Part shown: one piece after another, positions 1 to 12,800 of the stretch
Position numbering within the stretch: the stretch's first letter is position 1
Layout of the letters: each line of letters opens with the position of its first letter
From: Triticum aestivum
Taxonomy: Eukaryota > Streptophyta > Magnoliopsida > Poales > Poaceae
Length of the DNA stretch: 64,000 bases
Assembly (NCBI RefSeq): GCF_018294505.1
Contig: NC_057801.1
Location: 849,563,408 to 849,627,407 of the forward strand
Direction: 5' to 3'
The notes under the pieces: generated by a model
What the model saw: the letters and a program-made list of their open reading frames with translations, nothing else
Told to the model about the DNA's origin: nothing
Databases searched by the model: none
Position numbers and translations under genes: made by a program

Positions 1-480
1 TTATTTTTGAACAATTCAAATTTGAACTTTTATGGTTTAAAAAATTCTGAAAAAATATGCATGTATGTAAGGATGTAACCTACGTGTTTGTAAAAATTCA
101 TGATGAAATACCTTGAGTTGCGACCTGTATAAAAAAGACAAATTCATGGCCTGGAAGGATGAATAGTATGTGTTAAATAGCCTCAGATTTGTCTTTTTTG
201 CACGGACCTCATTTCAAGGTATTTTGAACTGAAAATATACACACATGTGTATTATGCCTTCATATATATCTGTATTTTTTTCAGAATTTTTTGAAATGTA
301 AAAATGTGAATTTCGATGAAATTTGAAATTTGAATTTGGAGGCCTCACTGGAGGCCGAGCTCCAAAAGGGATTTCTGTTAGATTATGCTCTTTCAGTTGT
401 TTTGAATCCCTACAAAATTAGTTTAACTCCATTGTGTTTAAAAACTTGTAAAGTATGCCTATCTCGACCACTGGCGCACA
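1..480. other. AT-rich intergenic DNA
   Basis: No gene is visible. The stretch is AT-rich with runs of AATTTGAA-like words, a texture common in decayed DNA transposons of grass genomes. A short GC-richer piece around 330-375 carries GGAGGCC twice. I could not identify terminal repeats that would define an element here. Confidence 0.4.
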
Positions 481-498
481 CACTTCCACACCGGAACC

Positions 499-804
499 GG
501 ATCCTCTAACATCCTCAAGGGATGTCATGTAAGCTACAGTAACCGTGACATCCCTCCTTCACATTCATATGATTAAGCCTAAACTAATTATAATTAATTT
601 GTAAATTACAAATCTACTCTATACATTTACAAAAATTACATACAAACAAAATTATGATGCAATAAAATGATTTTTGATTTATTTTTGTACATGCTATAGT
701 AAATCCGTATAGTGGTTGCTACAGTAACCCTCACATCCCTTCTTCGTTTTACACATGCATTTTACTGTAGCTTTGTAACATCCCTTGATGATGTTAGAGG
801 ATCC
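499..804. mobile_element. MITE-like element with ~15-bp inverted ends
   Basis: The ends are exact inverted repeats: GGATCCTCTAACATC at 499-513 and its reverse complement at 790-804. The similarity continues inwards in degenerate form (AAGGGATGTCATGTAAGCTACAGTA against TACTGTAGCTTTGTAACATCCCTT). The inside is AT-rich and non-coding. A 12-bp direct repeat, CACTTCCACACC, lies outside both ends (481-492 and 804-815) with 6 extra bases on the left, and may be a target duplication. The length of about 306 bp fits a MITE. A target duplication of 9-12 bp would point to a Mutator-like origin, but the superfamily is inferred only from that length. Confidence 0.6.
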
Positions 805-1321
805 ACTTCCACACCCCATGTGACGAACACATGCTAGTGGCCAGCTCAATGTTCAGTTAATGTGAACTAGATCGGCAGGGCGCCTTGGCGCGAGGGTGCC
901 GGTCCCAACGATCTGGCCAAGCAAGTAATGCTCAAGTAAGTAGGAAGTCAGGCTTAGCATACATATTCAAATAGGATAACAAACAAACATTCACATGTAA
1001 TAGGGGCAAGACATCATCGATGGGTACCAAAATGATATATAGTACAACACATCTCCATAGCGACCAGAACGATAGTAAACACATTTAAAGGATGCAAATG
1101 TTTATACATGGTAAATTGAAGGATGCAATGTCTATTCATGCAATGTTCGTACAAGGTAGATATTGAGTACAAAAGGATGGATAGACGCGCCAGGCCGTGT
1201 TCACAAAAGAAGAGGGAGATCACACTGTTGTTTACATGGTACATCACAAGAGCTGGTGGCATCATATATCATCGGGTACTTGCCAGAGTTAGAATAGGTG
1301 ATTGGTGACGTCCATCGACGA

Positions 1322-3597
1322 TCAAAGCCATGGCCGTGGTGTGAAGAAAGCAATTGGTGCAAACACCTCATGCTCTGTGCCTGAGACGACAAACGATTAG
1401 TAGATATGTATAATATATTTGGCAATAGAATGTGCAAGGCCTGCAAGCTCAAAAATAAGAATAACACGATAAGTAAAAAATCAACGGTCGCACAAGCTAA
1501 TATGTGAATCGTTGGTATTTAGATCGTTTAATATATTCATTAGGTGAGTATTCGACCAAATACAAATCAATGCCACAACTAAATCACAGCCAATAGATCT
1601 GGAGTATTCTATCTAAAATGGGTGTTCTAATGGACCATGAGGCTTTCACAACAATAGAACTGCAACTACTACTGAAAACTGAATAATATTTTTGTACACG
1701 GCCCAAAAAATAGTAAGATTTACTCACATGAATCCTAGATCGACATTACAAAAGTACGGAATTTATAAGTGACCAACAACTCATGTTTACCTTGTTCATT
1801 GGTGGCACCGTGGACTGGATTTTCCTTGTTCCTGTCGCCGGGGTGGCATAGAAGAGCTCCCTCCGTGTGCTCTTGTTCGAGTACAACTGAGACATCAAGT
1901 TCAGAAAGGCAGTTCTATAGACCAGGATTAGGAGTACATTCCACAGGTTGAAATATCATTCATAATACACATTAGGCAAGAACGACCATACATAATGATA
2001 GCAAGGCCTGTATACGAAAGACCAACATAACCAGGTAGCAATATACACCCTCTATAAAGAAATATAAGAGCATTTATATCACTACTTTAGTGATCTACAC
2101 GCTCTTATATTTCTTTACGGAGGGAGTACATAGGTAAGTGTGCAATGCCCCATTGCTCCCCACGGCGAACAAATACAGAAATCTTACTGGCATGACTCGT
2201 TAACAATAAAATAATATCAAAAATCCTCCTTGAACTTTTCATGAACTAATAGCATTGACAAACCATTGTTTATCCCAGAATATATACTGGACGAATCCTA
2301 CACACAAGTCAATTGTTATAACCAATGAATAGGAAATACTGGATACAACTAAGCTGTTATTGTTGGTTAGCATGAGCAGGTTGGGCATAGCCATCATTTT
2401 TAAGAAGCCTGGAGAATTAGACATCACCGGTAACCAAAATCAAATAGAATATTACACTTACAGAGTAACTGAAAGATAAATGAGCTTCTCCAAACGCATT
2501 TTGCTACACAAGCATCTTAAAAGTTTTGGTTGAACTTCTGACATGGCACCGGGCTAGCTATGCAGGAGAGATAGACGATGGCCAACAGAGAATTTAGAGA
2601 AGCACATAACAAAAACTGCAACACAAGTTCTATCTAATGAGTACTGACAGATGTGAGCCTTGAAACATTGTGGTGGCATCTCACCTTTATAACCAGACTA
2701 TAATCATATAGTCATCATCATATTGTAAATATAAGGGAAGGGAAAGGAGTTTGCAACCTAGTACTCCCATTGTTAGGGAGCAAGAATGTGTGGAGGCATT
2801 GGGGCTTCAGTTATTCCTCTTTCATCTGCTCATGTGCCACATCTGCCGCATCCGCGAGCCGCAATACAGCTAGGCAGGCGCACATGGTTTGCACACCGTC
2901 GCCTTGCCGAGAAACCTAGAGGCGGACAGGAGAGCAAAATTAGGAAATGGTGGAACTTAAGATCCACATGGTAATAACAATCTGTCACCACTTGCATATT
3001 TATCATTTTTAGTGATTGTTTCAATAGAAACCTACATCCATAATTGTATCATTTTTAGTGATTGTTATCATGAACACTAAAATTTCAAATAAACCAAGCT
3101 ACAACACTACATAAAGGTATACAAACCGAAAATAATAGTGTACCCTTTTGAACTTAAGGCAGTAGCGTGAATAGCTGGAGCTCAGGGTAAGGCAAGCATG
3201 ATCAACTCCCTCAGAAAAAATCCCATTGTGTTCGTGTCATATGAGAAAACATAATCTAGTTTTCAGAGTTTACCGCATCTGCTTCCGCTGCAAATTAAGT
3301 CGCCAATGAGTAACACATCACTCTATGACGAATCATCAAGCACTAATGCCTTGCATAGCCATGAACTGGCATCGATGTCATCCTCGTCAAAATAGCATGA
3401 ATAAATCAACATAGTGAGATGGAAGTATATTAAATTAAGAAAATATGTCACCATTATAAAAAATATCCAACTGCCTTGTTGTAATTGATCCTAGATAACC
3501 CAGACTACATGGATAATATACATGTGTAAGCGACCGTGGAGCTTTGACAGCCAATAATATTTTAGTGTCCTGCAATCAGGTCGTTTCTCCTCTACAG
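1322..3597 (-). other. scattered exon-like stretches, unidentified gene
   Basis: Several short minus-strand stretches read like exons with plausible splice sites, but I recognise no family. A terminal-type exon at 1380-1322 follows an acceptor ending GTCGTCTCAG and reads TEHEVFAPIAFFTPRPWL then stop. A stretch at 1914-1791 is open for 41 codons, includes SQLYSNKSTRRELFYATPA and ends AAG|GTAAAC. Others lie near 2930-2820 (after CCGCCTCTAG), 3395-3330 (acidic, YFDEDDIDASSWLCKAL) and 3597-3540 (EKRPDCRTLKYYWLSKL). They share orientation and would form one leftward gene, possibly broken by the Gypsy insertion on its right. Chance open frames remain a real alternative. Confidence 0.25.
2046..2126. 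mobile_element. Stowaway MITE (81 bp)
   Basis: The terminal inverted repeats are CACCCTCTATAAAGAAATAT... on the left and, read inwards from the right, CTCCCTCCGTAAAGAAATAT.... Both continue into AAGAGC, about 26 bp in all. TA dinucleotides flank the element at 2044-2045 and 2127-2128, the TA target duplication of Tc1/Mariner-type Stowaway elements. The whole unit is nearly a perfect hairpin. It has no coding capacity. Confidence 0.9.
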
Positions 3598-4856
3598 ACA
3601 AAGTACGTTAGAAATTTTGGAATATATATTCACTAAACAAAATACTTTATAAAATAAGACAATCTACAGTAATAATTCGAGACTATAAGCCTTGCTATAC
3701 AGCCCTACAATTTAGTGAGTATTGCATACATGTCATTCTTTCTTGGATCAATCTCATAAAAAAATACAAATACAAAGTAGAGAATGACAATCAATTTATT
3801 ACTCTAATCTGCTGAGACAGGACCAGCCTACCCCACATATGGACGCAATGATCAACGGCCAGAATGCCCAAACGCACCGTTACTTCAACAGAACCATCTC
3901 ACTTCTCAAGCTCATCGTCTCCTACTGTCGAATGCCAAGATGTCTGTCTGCCTATTTGGTATTGGAGTTGCAGGGAGTGCCTAACTTTTATGTATCTAGC
4001 TTGCTTCACTTTTCTTCAGATTCTAGCTCACAACTAAGTAATCTAATGCAGAAAGTTGATTAGTGTGTTATCTCAGCTCATATGATTTTCATAACCACAC
4101 TTTTGCATAATGCTACATTTTTGGAATACTGCATGAGATGATTCTTTTGAAGATGCCGGGCACACGGAGCACCTCTGCCTTGCCATGGTGCTAAAAAACT
4201 GCCGATGGTGCTCTAATCTGCAACACCTCACTACTAACTTTGGAAACGATGGCTCTACTCCTCTACCTAGAAAAAATCTTCCTAATTAAAATCCCAATCC
4301 AGATAAAAAAGGAATATCGTTCTGGATTTGGGACAAAGGAAGGGTTCTTGGATCCAGGAGAACAAAAGGCGGACGAACCACATGTGTTCATTTAGCTGAT
4401 GAGAAGATGAGATAAAGTGAGCAGTACCTACTGAGCGGAAGCGCGGCGGCCATCTGGACGATGGCTCGCTTATGGACGCCGGTTCCACCAGCTGTGCCGC
4501 CAAGTCATGGTGGTATCGGCCGCTCAACTTCAAGGTCGGGGTAGGGGGGCAAGCTTGTTGCCATGGCGCTGGTCTGGGTCGCTAGGAAGTGTAAAGGAAA
4601 AGGTTAAAACCCTTGAAATTTATCCACTGAAAATTAATATACATACATACAACAGGGAGTTAAAGTCCAAAAAAGTGATCAAAAAAGATGTAATCAAAAA
4701 ATGCATAGTTGAACAGTTTCTGAAACCTCTAGCAGTTGATTTGTTCGGCCATATGAAAATACATGTCAGTACGAAAGCAGTTTTAGACGATATCCGCTAT
4801 AGATTAAAAAGGAGACGTGCTTAGTTGAAGCATCAGCCTAATATTTAAAGACCCTT
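2974..4856. other. Intergenic DNA with a GC-rich island at 4440-4600
   Basis: Apart from the exon-like stretches noted elsewhere, I see no supported gene. A CpG-rich island at about 4440-4600 looks like the 5' end of a leftward gene: on the minus strand an ATG at 4564 opens 19 codons before a stop. I cannot connect it to other exons. The last bases, CCCTT at 4852-4856, are the left copy of the Gypsy target duplication. Confidence 0.35.
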
Positions 4857-7800
4857 TGTCAGGACCCCGACTCGATGTCACATCGATCTAGCCAGTAACA
4901 CCTCATATCACTTTGCGGCCTCACGCACGGTATCCCCACGGGTGTCGCCTTACCTTTGCCCGGGACCGTTTGCGCCTTTTGGCTCACGTATATGATAGTG
5001 TCGCTAGCATCCATATGATAAAGAGCCCGGGCTGACATGACTAGTCGTAAACCCAAAGTGGCACAGACTTACAGGGACAGGCATCCATGACCCAGCTTCG
5101 AACGTGTCGGTCATCAGCAAGTGGGTCCGGGCTATAGCACTGGGCTAGCAGGACTCCGGTACTCAAAGCGTGACATTTCCCCGAAGGGACAGACACAGGA
5201 ACGAAGAAGGACACATGCCGGCCAGCCTAAGTGTTCCAGAGCAGTAGCAAGCTACCATGGCTCAGCGGTAACACTAGGAGACAGTTCCCGGTAAGAGAGG
5301 CTACTAAAGATAAACAACTAGATAGTCAGATCCCACACATACCAAGCATTTCAATCATACACACAATATGCTCGATATGTGCAAATACAACGAAGCATCA
5401 CAACATGACTCTACGACACAAGTACTTTATTTAAGGCTCAGGGAGCCATACATATCATTCACAAAGGTACGGGTCTCTCGACCCAACATACAAGTCATAC
5501 AGTCATACAAACCAGCAGCGGAAGTACATTGTCTGAGTACAGACAACTAGTAAAATAAAAGAGGCTTGGAAAGCCTAGCTATACTACGTGGTCCATCACA
5601 AGCTCAGGGTCACCACCTGGGTCTTTAGCCTACTCGTTGATGTCAACGTCTACATAGAACCCATCAGAAGGGGTTGCAGCGTCTTCTGTAAAAATGTAGA
5701 TTATAGCAACATGAGTACAAAGGTACTCAGCAAGACTTACATCAGATCCTACATACATGCTTAGTATCAAGAAGGGTTGGTGGAGTTATTGCAGCAAGCC
5801 AGCTTTGACTCTTGGCTAGGCTATCCTACGATACTCCAACTTGAAATGGTTTTGCGCACACGAGTCCACTACTCACCACTTCAATACACTACCGAGGATC
5901 CACCTCCGTCTTCCTACGGAAGAGCCATCCTCGGCACTCACTCTTATCTTGAGGCTTTTAGTAGTTTCCATTTACTTGTCTATGAACTGTATAGGCAAGC
6001 AAGTAGTCCTTTACCGCGGACGCGGCTATTCGAATAGATCATGTTAACCCTGCAGGGGTGTACTTCTTCATACATGTTTCCACCACTTAGCGTCCGCACA
6101 CGACATGTGCTCGGCAGACTTCAAGCGAAAGCCGACGTGGGTGTAGACCACGACCTACCTAAACACTTAAGCCTCTAGTCCAGGTTTATCGCCTATTCAG
6201 GTTCCATCCGCAGGGAGTCCGGCCGAGGTTTCCCATACGGCCCCGAACGATGTGCACAGGGTTCCCAAGATACCTAACGGGTATTCGGTACACCGTGCCA
6301 CGTACCTACCGCATCACAGCCCACCCCTACGGTCAGCGCTGTCCACGGCCTCCAGTAGACTACAAACACCAGAAACTACTTGCAACTCCTGGACAGAGAG
6401 CTAGGGTGAATAAGAAGTCGAGCGGGGTCATATTTCAGGGCCCAATGCATGGTAGTAGCTGTATCTTAAATCACACATACAGATCTCAGTGCTTAAGGTC
6501 GGCTTCAATGAAACAACCCACCATGTACTCCTACATGGCCTCTCATCGATACCTTTACCAAATCGTGTTCACCTCACCACTCTTATTACCGACATAATCA
6601 TTTCACTCTAGCCCATCACCCAGATGAACCAGACCTGACACGACTCTAAGCATAGCAGGCATAGCAAGGTAGGAACAACACATACATATGGCTCAATCAA
6701 CTCCTACACATGCTAGTGGGTTTCATCTAGTTACTGTGGCAATGACAGGTCATGCAGAGGAAATGGGTTCAACTACCGTAGCACACAGCAGTTTGAAACG
6801 CGTTGTCTTAATGCAGTAAAAGAGAGCAGGAGCGAGAACATGGGATTGTATCGATATGATCAAATGGTTGGTTGCTTGCCTGATGGGTCGATGCACTGAT
6901 ACGGTTCTTCGTTAGGGTAATCACGGTACTCCTCGGAGGCAGAACCTGTCGCAAAGGACACCGATACACAACCATCACCAAACAATGTGCAACAATATGA
7001 TGCATGCATGAAACATGGCAATATGAGTGTGTTGGGCTAATGCAACTAAAACCAGAAGGGTTTGAACAAATTTGAATCAAAGATTCAAATTTCAAACTCA
7101 AACATGGCCTCTTTAAGTGCTTTTCCTTGTTCTGCTTAAAACATCAATTTAACTTGTTTGATCATGCATGAAAATAGTACAGATGGATAGATTGGATTTT
7201 TCTGATCATTTTTCATATATAATTTGTCCAATTTGGAGTTACAGAATAAAAGTTATGAATTTTTGAAGTTTAAATAATATTCTGGAATTTCCTGATTTAA
7301 ATTAAATCCAGAAATATAATTATTGCGCCAGCCTGACGTCAGCATGACGTCAGTGGTCAACTGCGGCTGGCTGGAGTCAAACCTGACGTGTGGGGCCCAC
7401 ACGTCAGTGACAGGGGGGTTAAACAGAGTTAGTTTAATCCTAATTACTAATTAGTGGCGCTGGGGCCCACTGGTCAGTGTCAGGGGGTTAACTAACAGTG
7501 GTTAGCGCTAATCCTAATTAGCTACAGGGCTGGGTCCACCTGTCAGGGACTCAGGGGGTGTCCTGCCGTGGTCAAAATGGGTCAAACCCACCGGCGACGT
7601 GACGCCGGCGAGGTCAGAGACGGCGGTGCGACGCGGGATCGCGCTACAGGGCACGGGCGAGGCCGTGCTTGGGCTCGTTGGAAAGCTCTTGCTCCCGCGC
7701 GTCGAACGGTGGCCGTGGCTGGGCCTGGGGTGGCTGGAGTCGACGGCGGCGAGCTCGGCTGCGGCCGCCGGAGTTCGGGTGCGGTCGGGATCGATGTTGC

Positions 7801-8937
7801 AGGGGGTTTGGGGAGGCGTTAGTGTGTGCTGCGTGATCCTAGTGAGGTGTGGAGCACGATAGTGTGCTCGGTTGGGTGCTACGGTGACCGTGGCCACAAC
7901 AGCGACATCGCCGGCGGCGTGGAGCTCTCGGCCAAGGTGGGGCTAGGGCCTAGAGGTCGGGAGAGACCAGGGGAGAAGGGGGAAACGATCCGGGGGCTCA
8001 CCGCGGAGCTGCAGAGATGGTTAGCGGGCTCGGGGGCGCGCTGGAGACGACGAATTCGACGGCGACGATGGTCGGAGCCCGAAGAGGGAAACGGCGACGT
8101 GGCGGCGATGCAGGGCTTCCGGGGAGCTGTGGAGCGGTGGGGAGGAAGAGAGGGTCGTGGCGGAGCTTCTGAGCTAGTCGGGGGAGCGAGGGGTGGCCGG
8201 AGACGGCTGCTGTGGCGAACGGCGGCGACGGTGGTGTTCGGCCGTGTGAGAGAGAGAGCGAGGGAGAGGAGGGAAGAGCCGGGGGAGAGTGAGAGAGAGC
8301 AGGGGGGAGGCGTGGCGTCGTCCAGGGCATCGAGGCGAGGAGGGGAGGGCAGGCAGGCAGGGAGAGAGGTGGCGTGGCGCGGTGGCGCGCGCGCGCGCCG
8401 GCCACACTCCCCTCCCTCTGTCGGGACGAAGACGACAGAGGAGGGAGGTGGGCTGGGCCGGCTGCTGGCTGGGCCGCACAGTGGAGGAGCCCAGGTAAGC
8501 TCCTCCTGTTATTTATTTCTGTTTTTCTAATTTCTGACATTTGTTTTGATTTAAATAATATATTAAATCATTTATTTAACTTATGCCAATTTTTGCAGGA
8601 GCTAGATATATTATTCCAGAGCTCCTTTATAAATGGCATAATATTTGGACATATATTAATATATATAAATAATATATTTCCAATGCAAATAATTATGCAT
8701 TAATTCCAAATGCCCAAAATAAATACCTATGAGCTATTAAAAATATTGGTTTGATTTTTATCTCTGTCCAATATTTTCAGAGAGCAACATGAGCATTTTC
8801 TTGGACCTTTTTGGAGAAATTTTTATTTGGATCATTTTCAAAATGATTCTGAGGGTTTCACAGATCCCCATTTCAAATTAAATGGAAATTTAAACATGAT
8901 GCACACACTCTGATGCATGACTAGCTAGGGTGTGACA
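4857..8937 (-). repeat. 3' LTR of the chromodomain Gypsy element
   Basis: This 4081-bp LTR runs from TGTCAGG at 4857 to TGTGACA at 8937 and matches 14539-19298 almost base for base. It contains no real gene. The GC-rich part at about 7560-8500 gives many overlapping open frames on both strands (for example 7826-8530 plus, 7998-8540 minus) that come from composition. The stretch 8241-8466, rich in GAGA and GGCG, is missing from the other LTR because of a sequence gap. Confidence 0.93.
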
Positions 8938-9862
8938 ACTCACCCCCACTCAAAAGAATCTCGTCCCGAGATTTGGGTTCCTCCGGGAAGAAGGCGGGAT
9001 ACTCGAGTCGAAGACGATCCTCCCTTTCCCAAGTTGCTTCATCCTCAGAATGGTGCGACCATTGAACTTTGAGAAACTTGATATTATGACGTCGGGTGGT
9101 ACGTTCGGCCTGATCGAGGATACGAATGGGGTACTCTCGATATGTAAGATTATCTTGGAGATCAAGCGTTTCGTGGTCCACTTCACGGATAGGATCCGAG
9201 AAGTAACGCCTGAGTTGAGAAACGTGGAAGACATCGTGGACTCTGGAGAGGTGCGGAGGTAGTTCCAACTGGTAGGCAACTTCTCCTCGTTTGGCGAGAA
9301 TGCGAAAAGGTCCAATGTAACGAGGAGCCAATTTGCCTTTGATACCGAAACGATGGGTTCCCTTCAGAGGGGTGACCCGAAGATAAGCCTTCTCGTCAAC
9401 CTCAAAAGTCATAGCCTTATGTTTTCGGTCATATTGACTCTTTTGACGAGATTGGGCTGTTTTCAACTTTTCACGAACGATGCGAACTTGTTCTTCTGCT
9501 TCCTGAATCATATCCGGGCCAAAGAATTGTCTTTCCCCGGTCTCTGACCAGTTAAGGGGTGTTCGACACCGTCGTCCATAGAGAACTTCAAAAGGGGCTT
9601 TACCCAAGCTAGATTGATAGCTGTTGTTGTAAGCGAATTCGGCAAATGGAAGGCACTTTTCCCAGTCCATTCCGAATGAGATAACAGAGGCTCGAAGCAT
9701 GTCTTCTAGAATCTGGTTGACGCGTTCCACTTGACCACTCGACTGAGGGTGGAATGCGGTGCTAAAGGAGAGACGGGTTCCCATAGCATTTTGGAAACTT
9801 TCCCAAAATCGAGAGGTGAAAAGACTTCCTCGATCCGAGTTAATTTCCAAAGGAACACCATG
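8921..9862 (-). pseudogene. Gypsy pol C-terminus: integrase core end plus chromodomain
   Basis: This frame starts at the edge of the 10-N gap and runs to a stop at 8921. It begins in the integrase core with the second catalytic Asp (SDRGSLFTSRFW) and the catalytic Glu (SSGQVERVNQ). The integrase C-terminal domain follows (HRFGIKGKLAPRYIGPF, RVHDVFHVSQLRRY). It ends in a chromodomain near the C-terminus (LKVQWSHHSEDEATWERED), a module that chromoviral integrases use to choose chromatin targets. The first catalytic Asp and the HHCC zinc domain are absent because they fall in the gap, so the gene cannot be judged intact. The coding end overlaps the purine tract and runs about 17 bases into the 3' LTR. 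Confidence 0.88.
8938..8951 (-). promoter_or_regulatory. Polypurine tract of the chromodomain Gypsy element
   Basis: On the minus strand GAGTGGGGGTGAGT directly precedes the 3' LTR start TGTCACACCC. This is the expected place and composition for the RNase H-resistant primer of plus-strand DNA synthesis. The same bases encode LSGGE of the pol C-terminus. Confidence 0.8.
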
Positions 9863-9872
9863 NNNNNNNNNN
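9863..9872. other. 10-N gap hiding part of integrase
   Basis: The ten Ns are a placeholder. On one side the pol frame stops just after the RNase H domain and linker (ending NDHGVVYF). On the other it resumes inside the integrase core at HGVPLEINSDRGS. The missing part would hold the HHCC zinc domain and the first catalytic Asp. In related elements this is roughly 150-170 residues, so the true gap is about half a kilobase unless the copy is really deleted. Confidence 0.8.
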
Positions 9873-12800
9873 CAAAGTACACAACACCATGATCATTTGT
9901 GGAGAAACAACTAGCACCTCCGCTAGCAATGTTCTCTTTGATTTTAGATATTCCCTTATCTCGCTTTTGGGCAGCGATGATTTGATCCGTAAGAGTAGGT
10001 TTCGCCACCAAGGTGGAAAGAAATCCTTGAGGAACAATGTGAAGGTTAAGCTTCCGAAATTCCTCATGGAGAAGCGGTTGACTTTGTTGTAACATCAGAT
10101 TGTTACAATAAGATTTACGACTTAGCGCATCAGCCATGACGTTGGCTTTCCCTGGGGTGTAGGTTATTCCTAAGTCGAAGTCTGTGATCAATTCAACCCA
10201 ACGTCTTTGCCTGAGGTTCAGATCCGGTTGGGTGAAGATGTACTTCAAACTTTGGTGATCAGTGAATATTTCGCAACGATTACCGAGGAGGTAATGTCGC
10301 CAGGTCTTAAGTGCATAGACTACAGCTGCAAGCTCTAGATCATGAGTAGGATAATTCTCCTCGTGTGGGTGCAATTGCCGTGAAGCGTAGGCAATTACAT
10401 GTCGATCTTGCATAAGAATGCAACCTAGTCCTTGTCGCGAGGCGTCGCAGTAGATAACAAAGTCTTTGGAGAAGTCTGGCGGTACCAGTACGGGAGCAGA
10501 AGTCAGGCGTCTTTTCAGTTCCTGAAAGCTGTGCTCACATTGTGGAGTCCACTCGAACTTCTTATCTTTCTTGAGGAGTTCGGTTAGAGGTTTGGCAACC
10601 TTGGAGAAGTTCTCGACAAAGCGACGACAATAGCTCGCTAAGCCTAGAAAACTCCGAACTTGCTTGACCGATTCAGGTGGAGTCCAATTAAGGACGGCTT
10701 GAACTCGCTCAGGGTTAATAGCAATACCTTTACCAGATATTACATGACCCAGATAGGTCACTTCTGGCAACCAGAATTCACATTTAGAAAATTTGGCATA
10801 AAGGCGATGCTCTCGAAGTTTCTGCAACACTAGCCTTAGATGTTCGGCATGTTCTTCCTCGTTCTTGGAGTAGATGAGTATATCATCGAGGTAAACTACA
10901 ACGAATTTATCCAAATACTCCATGAAGATTGAGTTCATTAACCGAGAAAAGGTGGCTGGAGCGTTGGTTAAACCGAAGGACATGACGGTGTACTCGTATT
11001 GGCCATAACGAGTAACAAAGGCCGTTTTAGGAATGTCCCCGTTTCTGATTTTGATTTGATGGTAGCCCAACCTCAAATCCATCTTGGAGAAGACTGAGGA
11101 TCCAGCGAGCTGATCATACAGGTCGTTAATCCTGGGAAGCGGATATTTGTTCTTGATTGTGACCAAATTGACAGGTCGGTAATCTACAACCATCTGGTCC
11201 GTACCATCCTTCTTCTTGACGAATAGGACGGGGCAAGCCCACGGAGATGAACTAGGTCGGATGAAACCCTTTTTCAAGGACTCATCGAGTTGTTTCTTAA
11301 GCTCGGCTAGTTCTAGGGGTGCCATCTTATAGGGTCTTCTAGCAATCGGAACGGTTCCCGGAATGAGGTCTATTACGAACTCAACATCCCTGTCAGGTGG
11401 AACACCTGGCAATTCTTCTGGAAAGACATCCGGGAAGTCACGGACTACCGGAACGTCCTCAAGGTCTGGCAAAGGGCTGGCATTAAGAGAATATAATTGT
11501 CGCTTGGCTATTCGGGTCAAGACATTGACTATCTTCCCCGAAGGATGGGTGAGTTGAACAGTCCTAGAGAAGCAATCAATTTTGGCTTGATGAGCTGACA
11601 TCCAGTCCATACTCAGAATGATATTGATATCTGAAAATTTAAGGGCTATCAAAGAGGCAAGGAAAACAAGTCTGTCGACTTGGATTTCATTTCCATGGCT
11701 TACTCTAGAAGTTTGCCATTTGGATCCCGGAGTTTGAATTACCATAGAGGTTGGCATATCACCGAATGCGACGTTATGCAAACGAGCATAATTTTCAGAT
11801 ATAAAAGAATGAGAGGCTCCTGTATCGAAAAGGACAGATGCCGGGTGGCAATTGACAAGAAGAGTACCGAGAACGACGTTGGGATCCTCTTGAGCTTCTT
11901 CGGCAGAGATACAGTTGACATGGCCACGTGAGGCGGTGACCGGCTTGGCGTGGAATACTTTTCCTGTCGGCTTGCCACGGCCAACAGCTTTAGCAGACTG
12001 GTTGGGGTTGGTCTGGGGAAACTCACGCATATAGTGGCCAGATTCCCCACACTTGAAACAAGTCACGGAACTGGTACGTGGAGGAGCATTGTTGGTTGGA
12101 CCTCCATAGGGCTTGGCCGGTGCAGACTGCTGAACGGGGCGAGGCGCCTGGAAAGATGGCCTCGGTGTGAACCTGGGTGGCAGGGCGCTGTTGGGTACCC
12201 ACACGCGGCGCTTCTGAGGACCAGCACCGGATGAGGAACCCATATCACGGCCGTGCTTGCGTGTTGCGTCATAGTCAGTCTGACCAGTTTCAGCACTGAT
12301 GGCTTTGTTGACAAGTTTCTGGAAGGATGCGCACTCATGCAGACGCAGGTCACGACGAAGCTGAGGACTAAGTCCCTTACGGAACCTTGCTTGCTTCTTG
12401 GCATCAGTAGACACTTCCTCAGTTGCATATCGTGCGAGATTACCAAACTCCCTGCTGTAAGCATCCACAGAAAGTCGGCCTTGGGTGAAACTGCAAAATT
12501 CTTCACGTTTACGGTCCATGAGACCCTCCGGAATGTGATGTTCACGGAAAGCCTCACTGAACTCAGCCCAAGTAGTGACATGGCCCGCTGGGCGCATAGC
12601 TCCATAATTCTCCCACCATAGACTGGCGGGGCCTTCAAGATGATATGCAGCAAAGGTGACCTTGTCAGCCTCCGCTACCAGCGCGGAACGCAGTTTGTGA
12701 GAGATACTGCGAAGCCAGTCATCAGCGTCGAGAGGCTCGACGGAGTGGTGGAACGTAGGTGGATGCAATTTGATAAAATCACTGAGTGACACCACATTAG

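Noticed and set aside
7826..8530. 234-codon plus-strand frame and overlapping minus frames in the Gypsy LTR
   Set aside because: GC-rich LTR composition; no domain, and frames are open on both strands at once.
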